NCBI GenBank assembly: GCA_910589415.1
Contig: OU342638.1
Span: forward strand, 1,860,001-1,924,000
Direction: 5' to 3'
Source: Malachius bipustulatus
Lineage: Eukaryota > Arthropoda > Insecta > Coleoptera > Melyridae
DNA: 64,000 nt
Below are positions 33,529 to 43,729 of the stretch, piece by piece. The translations under genes and the position numbers were made by a program. Numbering within the stretch: position 1 is the stretch's first letter; every line of letters begins with the position of its first letter. The notes below the pieces were generated by a model. The model searched no databases, had not been told where the DNA came from, and saw nothing but the letters and a program-made list of their open reading frames with translations.

Positions 33529-36440
33529 TTACGTCTCCTCTCTTCCCTTCACCTCTATGATGTGTCGGACCGCTTTGTAGGTTGCCCTCCACATAGCCTC
33601 CGTCCCCACCAGGCTCTCCGCCACGTTCTCCACTATAAATGGTTTGCCTGTTTCTATGCAATATACTGTGCGCTGTGTCTCCCATCTCGGGCATGCAAAA
33701 AGCGTGTGTTCCACGTCATCCACCTCCCCACAGTATATGCATTGACTGGATTCTGCCTTCTTGCGTTCATGTAGGAATTTCCTGAAGCACCCGTGTCCCG
33801 ACAGTGCCTGGGTCAGGAAGTAGTCCACCTCTCCATATGGTCTTTTAATCCACCGTTGGACATCCGGGATCAACTTATAGGTCCAGCGACCGTGTGTCTC
33901 GTTGCTCCACTGCTGTTGCCATCTCAATATAGTGTTTTCTTTGGCTTCCAGTTGGTTTGCCCCCGTATACACCGCATTTCTCTCCTCGATGAGGAGACCA
34001 ATCGGAGTGACCCCAGCCATCACCGCTACTCCTGCAGTAGATACCGTGCGGTATGCACTGCATATCCTGATGCAGAGCTGTCTCTGTAATCTCTGCATCT
34101 TTTCCATAATTCTTTTGTTAGATGTCACTCTATGCCATGCAGGTGCGGCGTACAGCATCTGCGAGTGCACAACACTCGCCAGGACTCTTCTTTTGGAGGC
34201 TCTTGGTCCGCCGATATTGGGCATGAGTCCAGTAAGGGCTGTCATCGTCTTCTCCGCCTTTGTTATTATGGCATCTACATGGGCGGCGAATGTGCACTTC
34301 GTATCCAAGAGGACTCCGAGGTATCTTATGGACTTATTGGGCACTATGTCTACTCCCCTGACACTGAAGGACACCGGATCTATCCTCCTCTTGCCTGTCA
34401 AGATTACTGCCTCCGTTTTTTCGGGTGCTAATTCCAATTTGGTCCCCTCCATCCAGTTAGTTACCCTGCGCAGTGCCAGGTTGGCCATGTTCCTGAGGTT
34501 ATCGACTCCCTTCGCAACCACCGTCACCACCACGTCATCAGCGAAGCCAATCAACGTTACACCGGCGGGCATATGTAACTCCAGCAGGTCGTTGTACATC
34601 AGGTTCCATAGGGTGGGCCCCAGTACTGACCCCTGGGGTACCCCGCTGTTAATGCCAATTTCCTGCGTTTCTCCCTCACTCTCCAGGACGATCCTTCTGT
34701 CGGACAGGTACGAGGCTATGATGTTAATCAGGTGCTCATTAATTCCTCGTTTCCTCATGGTGTCGAGGATGAGCTGCCAGGATGCGCTATTAAATGCATT
34801 CCTAACGTCCAGCGTGATCACTGCGCATAGTTTCCTGTGCCTATGGCTGTACTGTGCCGCCTGTTCTGCCCTTTTCAGCACCTCCCTAATGGCGTCCACG
34901 GTTTGTCTTCCCTCTCTGAAGCCAAACTGTCGGTCAGATAGTCCGCCGGTTCGTTCTATCTCCTTTTTAAGTTTGATCAATATCAGCTGTTCGTAAAGTT
35001 TTCCCTCGGCGTCCATAAGGCAAATCGGTCTATAGGCATCATTATTTTCCGGGTTCTTCCCTGGTTTTGCTATGAGGACCAGTTTGGCACGTTTCCATTG
35101 AGTTGGGAACTCCGTTTTTATCGCCATCTGGCTGTACACCTTACTCAAGTATTCGGGTTTGATTTCCGCAACTGCTTTTACAATCTCTTGGGGTATTAGT
35201 CCCGGACCGGATACTTTGTGATCTTTAAGCTTGTTTCGTGCTGCTACCAGTTCGCTTACCGTAAAGTGGCTGAATGTTCCTTGTCTTCTTTCCCATTTTA
35301 CTTCTGCATGTTTTGGGAATAGTTGTTGCACTATCTCCAACATGCGTTTCATGGAAACCCGTGTGTTGGGCTGGAATCCATTTACTCTTCTCATAACTAT
35401 TTTGTAGCCGTCTCCAAATATATCCGAGTCAACGTTCCTACATATTTCTCTCCACGCTTCCTTCTTGGATGCCTTGATCTTGTCCCGCAGAGTTCTCTTG
35501 GTGTCCTTCCATTTATCCCACAAGAGCGTTTCAGCTTCCTGTTGCCCTTTCCCTCTGCTTCTGGTGTATTGTCTCCTCAGACCTATGCACTGTTTACGGA
35601 GATCCGCGATTTCATCATTCCACCAGTATGTTGGCTGTTTCCCAGGTAATCCCTTCCTTTTCGGCATCGTTTTGTTGCAGATCTTTTTTAGGGTTTCGGA
35701 GAGATCCTTTGCTAAGTGTTCATTTTCTGCCATGGGGTGTTCATGATTACCCCTGCTAGAAGTGTTTTGTCCAGCTTCCTCCGTTGCCATCCATTTTTTT
35801 CCTTTCGTCCTGCATGTAGGATTCGAGTCGGCATCCAAGATATCGTATATGAGATATTTGTGTAGCTGAGGCTCTCCATATCGCTCACTTCCCAGTTAAG
35901 TACTTTATTCCCAATGTCACTAGTGGCAATCGTGAGATCCAGGATTGATCTTGCGTCTCTTCGTTCGAAGGTGGGACTGTCACCGGTGTTGATAGTTAGC
36001 AAATCATGCTCTGCCATCCATTCGGTAATCTTCCGTCCTCTAGCGTCTGTGTAAGGCATACCCCACTGCGGGGATCTGGCATTGAAATCTCCCGCTATGA
36101 TCGAAGTATGTCCGCCGTTTCTCAGGTGTGTGCCTATCTCATGTAGAGTCTGGTCAAGGTCTTCTATGCTGTTGTTGCCCGATGAATAGCAACTGTATAT
36201 TGTCAATTGGCCCGTTCTAATGTAGGCGAAGCCGTTTCCATACCCTTGTGCTTCTATTGAGATGTTATTATTAATCAACTTAATTGCTGCGTCTTGTCTT
36301 ATGTCCTGTATCCAGTCCTTGCGATTCCTGATGGCTCTACGATTTGGCTCACTTATCAGCACAAGGTCAGCTTTTATTTTCCTTCCTGTGGCCATGGCCA
36401 GGTCAAGGGCTGGGTAGCTTCTATCTACGTTTACCTGTAG
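33529..36440 (-). pseudogene. E5 ORF2, single frameshift near 35866
   Basis: The most complete ORF2 here. The endonuclease reads KILQVNVDRSYPALD, LVLISEPNRR, SIIAGDFNARSPQWGM. At 35866 the conserved LSDHKYL becomes LSY and the frame moves, consistent with loss of about one base. The remaining 769 codons are open: linker QPTYWWNDEIADLRKQ, reverse transcriptase VSGPGLIPQEIV, YRPICLMDAEGKL, FGFREGRQTVDAI, LDVRNAFNSASW, GVPQGSVLGPTLWN, GFADDVVVTV, and finger CIYCGEVDDVEHTLFAC. The start overlaps the end of ORF1 without an obvious ATG. Confidence 0.85.
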
Positions 36441-38616
36441 AATTTTAATCTTTGGGTGTTTGGTCTGCCCGCTTTGGGGTCCCCATCCCCTTCTCCACTG
36501 GTGTTTCTCTCATGTTCGGTTTCGTCACCGTATGCGTTACGCTCTTTTTTCCTTGATTGTCTGTGTTAGTTCTTTGTTGGCACCGCCCACTTTCGATTCA
36601 GTGTCCTTCAATTTTACAGGTGAGGCAGTAGGGTACGTTTCGGCATTCCTTAGCCATGTGACCTGTTTGGGCACATTGTAGACAAAGATCCCCCCGGTCT
36701 GGTCCGGTGCAATCTTTTCTTATGTGCCCCGATCTCCAGCATCTATGGCACTTATCAGTGCTGGTTCTCTCCATAACTCTACACGAGCTCCACCCTATTG
36801 TTACTCTATTATTACTTAAGAGTTTTTGGGCGGTTTTCGAGGGCAATATTACCGTCGCATTCTGCTTTCCGCCATATGCGGGTCTAAGTGCTCTCACTTC
36901 TACCTCTTCTTCCTTCAATTGTACCTGTTTACTTATTGCCTCTTGTATCTCCTTTTCAGTTGTTATCTCATCCATGCCTTTTATGTGTAACACTGTTGTG
37001 TCTTGCAACAGTGTTGTTTTTGTCTCAGGTATATGGGATTTTATCATTTTATGCAACTTGCTTGCATTCTCGGGTCCATTACGTATCGTTAGGAGGATGT
37101 CTCCGTTCCTGGTCTTCCTGACTTGGCCAATCTCTATTCTAGAGTCTTTTGGATTGACTGTGTTTTTTACCTTCTTGAGCAGATCGGCGTAGCTGTTGTT
37201 CTCCGCTTTAATCAAAACGGCATCGGTTTTCTTGTTGTTTGGTCTCGTGGTTGTGCTCTTTCTCCCTGCCTGAGATATGCTTCCATTCTCAGTGGTTGTT
37301 CGGCTTTTCTTCCTCTGTTGATCGTTGTTTGTATTCCCTTCTTTAAATATAGTGATGTTTGTGTCTGAATCAGATAGTAGGAATTCTAGCATTCTTTCCA
37401 AATATATCCCTGTAATACCTTTTACTTCAGGTAGTGCAATGTTGTTACTTCTCTTCTGTCTCGTGTTTTCTTCAATCACTTTTAGAGATTTAAACATTGT
37501 TTCTCCATTCACTTCTTCCCCCTTATCTTCACCTACCCATATTGGGTAGTATATACATCTACTCGTTTGTTCGAGTTCACCATTTTTGTTTGGGAATCCG
37601 ATGGTGTGGGACATCACCGCTACTTCGCCTAGGGTTTTTTCCTGTTTTTGTAGTCCTTCTCTTCCTCCGAAGCTGTCTATTGCCCTGTTAATTGTTCTGG
37701 ATTTCGATTGTATGTTTGCATCGCATGGAAGTATAATATCCCAGTCCGCAGGTGCATCCCATATGTGTCCTTTTCTTACTTGTATTTTAGAGAATGCATT
37801 TTCCTCCCATTCTTCTTCGCTCACACCGATGTATTCCTCATAGGTGCCTTCTGTCTTCATCACCCGTGCACGTGTTGCTGGTCCCTGTGTTCCATGCCGC
37901 TTTTCTTTCTTTAGCGCTTGGTATCGCGCCGTTAGTTCTGCCATTTCTTTATTATGTCTGTCCTCCATAAATTGCATCTGTTGTTTTAGTCTGTTGTTTT
38001 CCCTTCTCCATTTTTCCTCTATCTGCATTTCCTTTACTCCACTGGTCGCATTCTCTATCCACTCTTTAAAAGGTTCACTGTTCATTTTCTGGACCTGCCA
38101 TCTGAGGCTTGTATTTATGTCCACTAGTTCTTGCTTCGGCTGATATAGTTTACTGACTATACCATCCAGTGTTTTTATATCCCTGAACATTTTGTTCATG
38201 TCTCTCTTAAGTTGAGATCCTTCCCCCCCGGGATCGTTGGCTATTTTCGGCTTGTTTTTCCTTGCGCATATTTTCTCCGGTGACAATGGATAGTTCTTCT
38301 TCCTTTTTTTCGTGGGTTGTTTTATTTTCCCTATATTTTCCTCCTCGTCTGCGGTAGCTTTGTCGTCTGCATCCGTGAGGTCTATATAGTCCTCATCCAT
38401 TTCTATGTTTTCTGGCGTGACGTCGTTGTCTTCATTTTTCTCACTGTGAAATGACTCCCTACTCGGAGGTCCATCGTCAGCGGTTATTTCTTCGTAGTAT
38501 GTTCTTGATATATTCGGCATTGACATTGTCCGGTTGGATTCTTCCAGTAAAGTTGAATCTCCAAGGGGTGATGTGGTATCTTTCCTCGACGAGGTCGGTG
38601 ATATGAATGACTTGTT

Positions 38617-38700
38617 GCCCCCCCCCATTGTCAGCGGGGCAGCTCGCCGTAACAGAGTGGGATTCTCCGCTTCTTGGGGGACCCATCTGGAGTATTGTGC
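38617..38700 (-). promoter_or_regulatory. E5 ORF1-start module, copy b
   Basis: The second copy of the module reads MGPPRSGESHS, then CPADNGGG, and ends in nine Gs (38618-38626). The GGATTCT side of the stem is kept but its partner is not, so the RNA structure looks degraded here. In-frame continuation into the long ORF1 frame would need eight or eleven Gs. Confidence 0.45.
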
Positions 38701-38828
38701 CTGGCTCTATATTGCTGTGTATTGCTTGATCCAGCAGCCTCCTTTCATTCTCAGATTCGTCAAGTAACTGATCGAAGATACTTGAGCACGAACCTCTTTC
38801 CTCTCTTCCATCGTATAACGGTAAGTTG

Positions 38829-38913
38829 CCCCCCCCCCAGAATCCGTGGGGCAGACCGAGGGCTTTTGGCCCTCGGTGAGGGATTCTCCAGCTTTGCTGG
38901 TACCCTCCTGGGG
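38829..38913 (-). promoter_or_regulatory. E5 ORF1-start module, copy a (structured)
   Basis: The sense strand has hairpin CCAGC-AAA-GCTGG (38888-38900) and stem AGAATCC/GGATTCT (38881-38887 with 38839-38845). The stem encloses a 9-bp hairpin ACCGAGGGC/GCCCTCGGT (38855-38863 with 38869-38877). Ten Gs follow (38829-38838). The arrangement matches E0 400-480 with changed base pairs in both hairpins. The frame upstream reads IPQEGTSKAGES and CPTDSGGG. Confidence 0.55.
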
Positions 38914-39647
38914 TATTATATTATCCTTAGCCGACATTTCCATTATTAACTGTTCCCCCTTACCGTGGGGGCCGGGATTTGTGGTTTACTCCATTTGGAA
39001 GAGTAGATCAGAAAAATGAAGTAAGAAGGAAGGTTTTGCCCAAGTGAGAGCGATAGGAAAGATGAAAGTAGAAGGAGACTCTCCCAAGACTAGTTGAAGC
39101 AAGGAGTATCTCAGCAAGGTACCCCGGGTTTGCCACGCCCGTACTCACCAGTTGTGAGTCCCTGGGTTTTGGGGTGGGGTTGAGAAGGGATGTGGGTTTG
39201 GGCGGTTTCCTTTTCAGTAATCCCGCCCTCGCCTCGAGGGTTAGGAGAGGGGGCTTTAGACTGGGCAGTTTCCCTTTCGGGACTAACACCCAGTCTTTGG
39301 GGAGGGGGCAAGGAATGGTTTTAGGATACCGGATGGGGAGTCCTCCAACACCGTGACCTGAGCGACCTCTACGTCCCGCGCCCCCAGCCACGCACGCAGG
39401 GGGGGCCCAGGCCCCCCCGCGACCCGCGCATTCAGGGGCGCATCAGACAAGATCGCCCGTGGAGGGGAAGGAGATGAATTTGGGACGAAGGGGTGGGGGA
39501 TGTGGATGCGCTTGGAGACGTGGTCCTGGACCGGCCCGCGTAGACCACCGGGAGTACCAGAGGGTATTTCCCAGGTGTCCCACGCTGCCGTCCGCTGTCC
39601 CACGCCCAGCCTCCTCACCACGACAAGGTGGCACCCTTGAGGAGGGA

Positions 39648-39689
39648 CCTGACCTGACCTGACCTGACCTGACCTGACCTGACCTGACC
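39648..39689. repeat. Innermost telomeric repeat array
   Basis: Eight CCTGA units without variants, directly right of E5. To the right lies non-telomeric sequence, so this marks the inner boundary of the telomeric retrotransposon array. Confidence 0.88.
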
Positions 39690-39785
39690 CAACTTTACGC
39701 CACGTGCGATTCTGCTTTAGTGGATCCAATCATAGCTTCGCTTCGGTCGACCTTTGGAAATTATATTGTTTAATTATTTAATACC

Positions 39786-40196
39786 ATCGTGTCGCTCCGC
39801 CCTGCCTTCACGCGATCTCTCCCCACTTGGTCTGATGACAACGAAACGTAATAAAGGGGGATTATACCTGGCCTGACCAAAAGACCTGAACTTTCCGCAT
39901 CAAAGTTGTTTTTCAATAGACAGTTGGCGTGTGGATTCCAGGATTGCATAAAAGTAATAAAAATGGCCGCTAGCGGCCATTGGTGGGCCGCTAACGCAGC
40001 CCACGTGCGTCCCGCTGGTGCGGCACGCACCGTGTCACTCCGCCCTGCCTCCACGCGATCTCTCCCGGCTTGGTCTGATGACAACGAAACGTAGTAAAGG
40101 GAGATTATACCTGGCCCGACCAAAATACCTGAATTTTTCGCATTAAAGTTGTTTTTCAATAGACAGTTTGTGTGTGGATTCCAGGATTGCATAAAA
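39786..40196. repeat. Tandem duplication, 243-bp period
   Basis: Two similar copies (39786-39953 and 40029-40196), each running from a GTGTC(G/A)CTCCGCCCTGCC block to CCAGGATTGCATAAAA. They are separated by about 75 bp containing a perfect 20-bp palindrome at 39962-39981. No coding potential. They may be two copies of a short non-autonomous element; they sit just inside the telomeric boundary. Confidence 0.75.
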
Positions 40197-40224
40197 AATT
40201 ACCTGTTATTATACAAATTTGTAT

Positions 40225-40248
40225 AATAATAATAATAATAATAATAAT
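40225..40248. repeat. (AAT)n microsatellite, tail of the adjacent LINE
   Basis: Eight AAT units lie exactly at the 3' end (minus strand) of the LINE to the right, so they are likely its microsatellite tail. Confidence 0.7.
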
Positions 40249-41735
40249 TTTTATTGAGCCAAGAAATCTGTTATGACAGATATAGGCTAGCTCAGGTACA
40301 TAGTCAACAATTTACAACATAGTTAGTAAATAAAAGACATCAAATAGAAATTAAAAAAATAAAACACATCAAAAACATGTCAAACATAGCTCACAAAGCT
40401 TAACAATTTAAAACAGCTTTAACATTATCAGAGCATTGGATCAGAAAAACTAATGTCTCCAAAAGTCACAAAAATGTGTCGTTAATATACTCATCGATGG
40501 AGTAGTATGCCCTCTCCACAAGAAAATCCCTTATTCGCTTTTTAAAAACAGCTTCTTGAAGCTCCTTGAAACCATTTGGTAGTCTGTTATATGCTTTAAT
40601 TGCCATATATAAGTTGGACTTTGTTCATAAGCAGCAGTTCTATGCCTTGGGTAACGTAAAACTAGATCTTGTCTAGTATAATAATCATGACCACCACCTA
40701 GATGATCTAAGGTACACACATTTTTCTTTGCATAAAGTAATAGCTGAAACAAATAAAGCGACACGACTGTCATAATTTTGAGCCCACGGAAATGGTCACG
40801 ACAACTGTCCCTCGATTTTAACCCCAACATTATTCTAATTGCTTTCTTCTGCAGCCCTAGTATTCTCGAAACATTTCGGCAAGCCCCCCATGCTATGATT
40901 CCATAGCTAAAAATAGAATGAATTGTCGAGAAATAATAGATTCTTAATATGTTCCTGTCTACCTCATCTTTGAGCCTCCTTAGGGTGTAACACAATGGAG
41001 CGACCTTTCTACAAATTGAATCTATATGAGCGCGCCATTTCAGATTTTCGTTCAGATTCAATCCCAAAAATCTAACGCTATCCCTCCTCTGAAGATCTCT
41101 CCCATCAATTTTCACTTCCATACCAGAAGTAACACTGCCAGTCCAGGAGAATGCAACACAAGCAGATTTTTCACTATTAAGAAACAGTGAGTTGTTTCCA
41201 AAATATTTACTCAATTTTGCGAGAGTATCATCAGCTGAATCTACGGTTTCCCTGACATTGTTCTGGATCACAAGGACCGATGTATCATCAGCGTACATGA
41301 CGATATTCTCCACATTTACATCACTCGTGTACAGTATATACAAAAGTGGCCCAAGCACAGATCCTTGCGGTACTCCCCGAGTAACAGGCTTCATATCAGA
41401 CCTCACTCCATCCAGTTCAACATACTGACAACGATTCACAAGGTAATCTCTAATCCAGTCCAAAGGAACACCGCGAACCCCGAAAGAGTATAGCTTATCC
41501 AGTAGTCTCCCACGATCAACAAGGTCAAATGCCTTGCTAAGATCAAGAAACACCCCCAGACAAACCAACCCACTGTCGAGATCTTTGTACAACCTATTCA
41601 GAAAATCAACAATTGCAGTCACGGTCGAATGGTTCTTTCTAAAACCATGCTGTCGCTCATGAAGTATATCAAATTTCTCAAAAAAACAGAGAAGCTGTCG
41701 ACTGACTATCCTCTCTATCCATTGTTTATATTCTA
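40249..41735 (-). pseudogene. 5'-truncated LINE with reverse transcriptase (Jockey/CR1-like)
   Basis: The coding part spans about 40531-41735 and is open for at least 363 codons. It has HGFRKNHSTVTAIVDF, GVFLDLSKAFDLVDRGRL, FGVRGVPLDWIRDYL, RGVPQGSVLGPLLYILY and catalytic YADD (MYADDTSVLV), and ends in the usual ORF2 C-terminal region. A non-coding 3' UTR (40249-40530) leads to the AAT tail. The 5' edge near 41735 cuts the reverse transcriptase, so endonuclease and ORF1 are missing. Assignment to a clade beyond the Jockey/CR1 supergroup is not possible by eye. Confidence 0.75.
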
Positions 41736-42440
41736 ATATTAATCAATCATTTTTACTGTTACAATAAAGTACAACGTTCCAAGAAGTTAAATACGAAAAC
41801 ACAATATTACTGCAAAATAATTACATAAAACCTACCTTCCAAATCTGAATTTTTTTTTGTTTTTTCTTTTTAAAAAGAAAAAGCTTTAAATTGCCTAATT
41901 CACGAGGCGTGCTTGTTATTTACCACCTATAATCATAAGTTTCCTCGGAAAATTTCACTGGCATTTAAATTGGCACTTGGGCATCGTGTACCTATCTGCA
42001 CATTATTTCCAAACAATCAACTACCGTATCCGTATTCTTTGAGAACCTCCCTTCTTCATTTTATGCTGTGTGGGGTGGGTAGACGACTGACTGACGACGA
42101 GAAATAGACTTGCGCGCCAACAGCGTATTCAAACTTCAGAGCGCATCAGACCGGACAGAATCGGTAAGAAAGGGAGAGACTTGAAAAGAGAGACTATTTA
42201 AAATTCACGGCCTCTTGTTGCTTAGTGGCTATTCGGCTATTGGCCTCTCTCTCACTCTCACTCGCAAGGTTTATCCGTATCCGTATCCTATTACCTATTT
42301 TAACTAAGTATTATAGTAATGTTGACTTAACTTCATAGTAATAATTCCCAAATATGTCGACGAATTTACGTAATATCTACTCTCACTTCGTTACGTAAAT
42401 TAGTTTAGTATACCTAAATTACGTCAAATCGACGTATATT
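41736..42440. other. AT-rich intergenic sequence
   Basis: No gene, repeat family or RNA that I recognise. It contains several GTATCCGTATCC-like phrases and homopolymer runs (41851-41880). Confidence 0.4.
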
Positions 42441-42454
42441 TAACCTAAAATGCT

Positions 42455-42660
42455 GCTTGAGCTATTTAGACTTCCTTTATGTATAGAACCGCATCACTTT
42501 GGAATAGCATTCCAAAGGGTGTGTTTCCGGAAGTATACAACCTGCAGCGATTCAAGGCCAGCGTGACTCGACATCTCCGCTCATGCACCGCTCCCAGAGA
42601 GTCATAGGGATTTTCCTGCAGTGCATGTGCATTTTCAATAAAAAAAATAATAAATAGTCA
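42455..42660 (+). pseudogene. LINE ORF2 C-terminal fragment with A-rich tail
   Basis: The plus strand reads FMYRTASLWNSIPKGVFPE then YNLQRFKASVTRHL, followed by a stop. This is the conserved end of ORF2 in many Jockey/CR1-type LINEs. A short 3' UTR and an A-rich tail (AATAAAAAAAATAATAAA) follow at 42637-42656. Confidence 0.6.
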
Positions 42661-42744
42661 GGATCAGTGTGGCATCTGACCTGACAACACTCGCTGGACA
42701 AACTTTATATATATAGATCCAATACTATTACATAATATTATTCC

Positions 42745-43040
42745 CCCTTTCCATGAAAGACTCAAGACCCTGCCCTGCAAACACCTACTGTTGAGTTCCA
42801 ACTCCATAAACACCCCTGTCGTGGGATTGCACAACAACACTCCCTTGGATAATGAGCACCCCAAAATGCAACACGGAACTAACACTGTACCAAAAAACGG
42901 AAACAAACTCAAAAATCATCCGAAACGAGTTTGCGAATATCATAAGTAAGCTCCTATCGACCAGAAATCTCATCTACACTGACGGATCAAAGATAAATAA
43001 CAACGTCGCTTGCTCTGTCATAACATCTCGACATTATTTA
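42745..43040 (+). pseudogene. LINE RNase H-like fragment
   Basis: The plus strand contains NLIYTDGSKINNNVACSVI, the first catalytic-Asp block (YTDGSK) of the RNase H domain found in I- and Jockey-group LINEs. It is preceded by degenerate linker sequence and soon lost to stops. Confidence 0.5.
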
Positions 43041-43442
43041 AGCACTAGGAGGCCATGAACTTTTGTTTTCAGGTTTACAAAAATGAAAACTCCCTAGATC
43101 TCGATTGACAATATCAGCTGATCGAGGTATTGAAGGTTAAGTAAACACCGACACTTCTTGTCAAATCGCTCAAATTGCCTCAGCTGATTAACAGCCTTGT
43201 TGTCTAATTGAAGTTTTAGTAGATTATCTAGGATAATTTTTTATTCGGACAAATTTTTCTCAAACTGTCAAATAAATAATAATTTTTGACATTAAAAATT
43301 TCATAATGCCGAAATTAATATCGATTGAAGAAAAATTCGTATAAAAAGGCATTCAAGTTATTAAAATCTGAAAATTAAAACCTAAGTGAACGTCAAGTCA
43401 TTTTGAAAGTAAAACACATTTGGGGTGTAAGTATTATTAAGT

Positions 43443-43729
43443 TATATAATATATTTGATGAATTTTATTGGGATTTAGGTTCTAATTTAAATTTGCCACT
43501 AAAGATTCTTTACAGAACAAATTAGAAAAACTTTCGTACAGCATGCGAGGAGAAGACTGAAGACATGGACGGTACCGTTTCGTCCTTATTATGGACTCAT
43601 CAGTATATCATATCAGTCAGCTCTAAACCACACATGCTATACGAAATTTGGAAGTTCTATCTATTCTAACTGGTGTTTTCGTTTTGTAGTGGCTTTTAAT
43701 TTCAAATGAGTTCAAAAAAAAAAAGTAGA
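43443..43729 (-). mobile_element. Small hammerhead-ribozyme element with 11-bp target duplication
   Basis: This 287-bp insertion in the transposase remnant is flanked by TATTATTAAGT on both sides (43432-43442 and 43730-43740). It carries a hammerhead ribozyme on the minus strand. An inverted copy is at 63145-63380. A short A run lies at the right edge. Hammerhead-bearing short elements are known from Penelope-like elements and retrozymes; which this is cannot be settled from the sequence. Confidence 0.65.
43555..43618 (-). ncRNA. Hammerhead ribozyme (type I), copy 1
   Basis: The minus strand has the conserved core CTGATGA, a stem II GTCC/GGAC, then GAAAC. Stem III is the self-complementary ACGGTACCGT and the cleavage triplet is GTC. 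Stem I is bipartite: an inner GATATG/CATGTC and an outer GACTGA/TCAGTC separated by a small internal loop. Predicted cleavage is between 43568 and 43567 on the minus strand. The sequence is almost identical to copy 2 at 63211-63274. Confidence 0.85.

Larger units (their letters stand above)
36457..38943 (-). pseudogene. E5 ORF1 (Gag-like) with duplicated N-terminal module
   Basis: The N-terminus MEMSAKDNIIPQEG (38943) resembles MSENQENIILPPQ of E3, so I take 38943 as the original start. The frame switches at a G10 run (38829-38838) and again at a G9 run (38618-38626), then stays open through the coiled-coil-like centre and the knuckles CHRCWRSGHIRKDC and CLQCAQTGHMAKEC. A TGA at 36598 falls inside the third knuckle (CLTCKIEGH, then stop, then IESGRC). 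The frame beyond it continues to about 36457. If only the frame from 38628 is used, the product is 676 residues. Confidence 0.78.
33365..39647 (-). mobile_element. E5: innermost full-length SART-like retrotransposon
   Basis: 6.3 kb, poly(A) at 33365-33380 and 5' junction at 39648. It is longer than its neighbours because the ORF1-start module occurs twice (38617-38700 and 38829-38913). ORF2 has one visible frameshift and ORF1 has a stop in the third knuckle plus frame switches at the two G runs. The array to its right is the last telomeric repeat before ordinary sequence. Confidence 0.85.

Noticed and set aside
33902..34996. Plus-strand open frame of 364 codons
   Set aside because: It lies antisense to the well-supported E5 reverse transcriptase and has no recognisable domain. 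The same applies to the long plus-strand frames at 14874-15461, 25268-26008 and 28069-28779, which are antisense to ORF1 or ORF2.
39831..39847. Possible hammerhead core (CTGATGACAACGAAAC), also at 40074-40090
   Set aside because: The motif order fits but there is no stem II, no GTC-type triplet in place and no convincing stem III. I do not call it a ribozyme.
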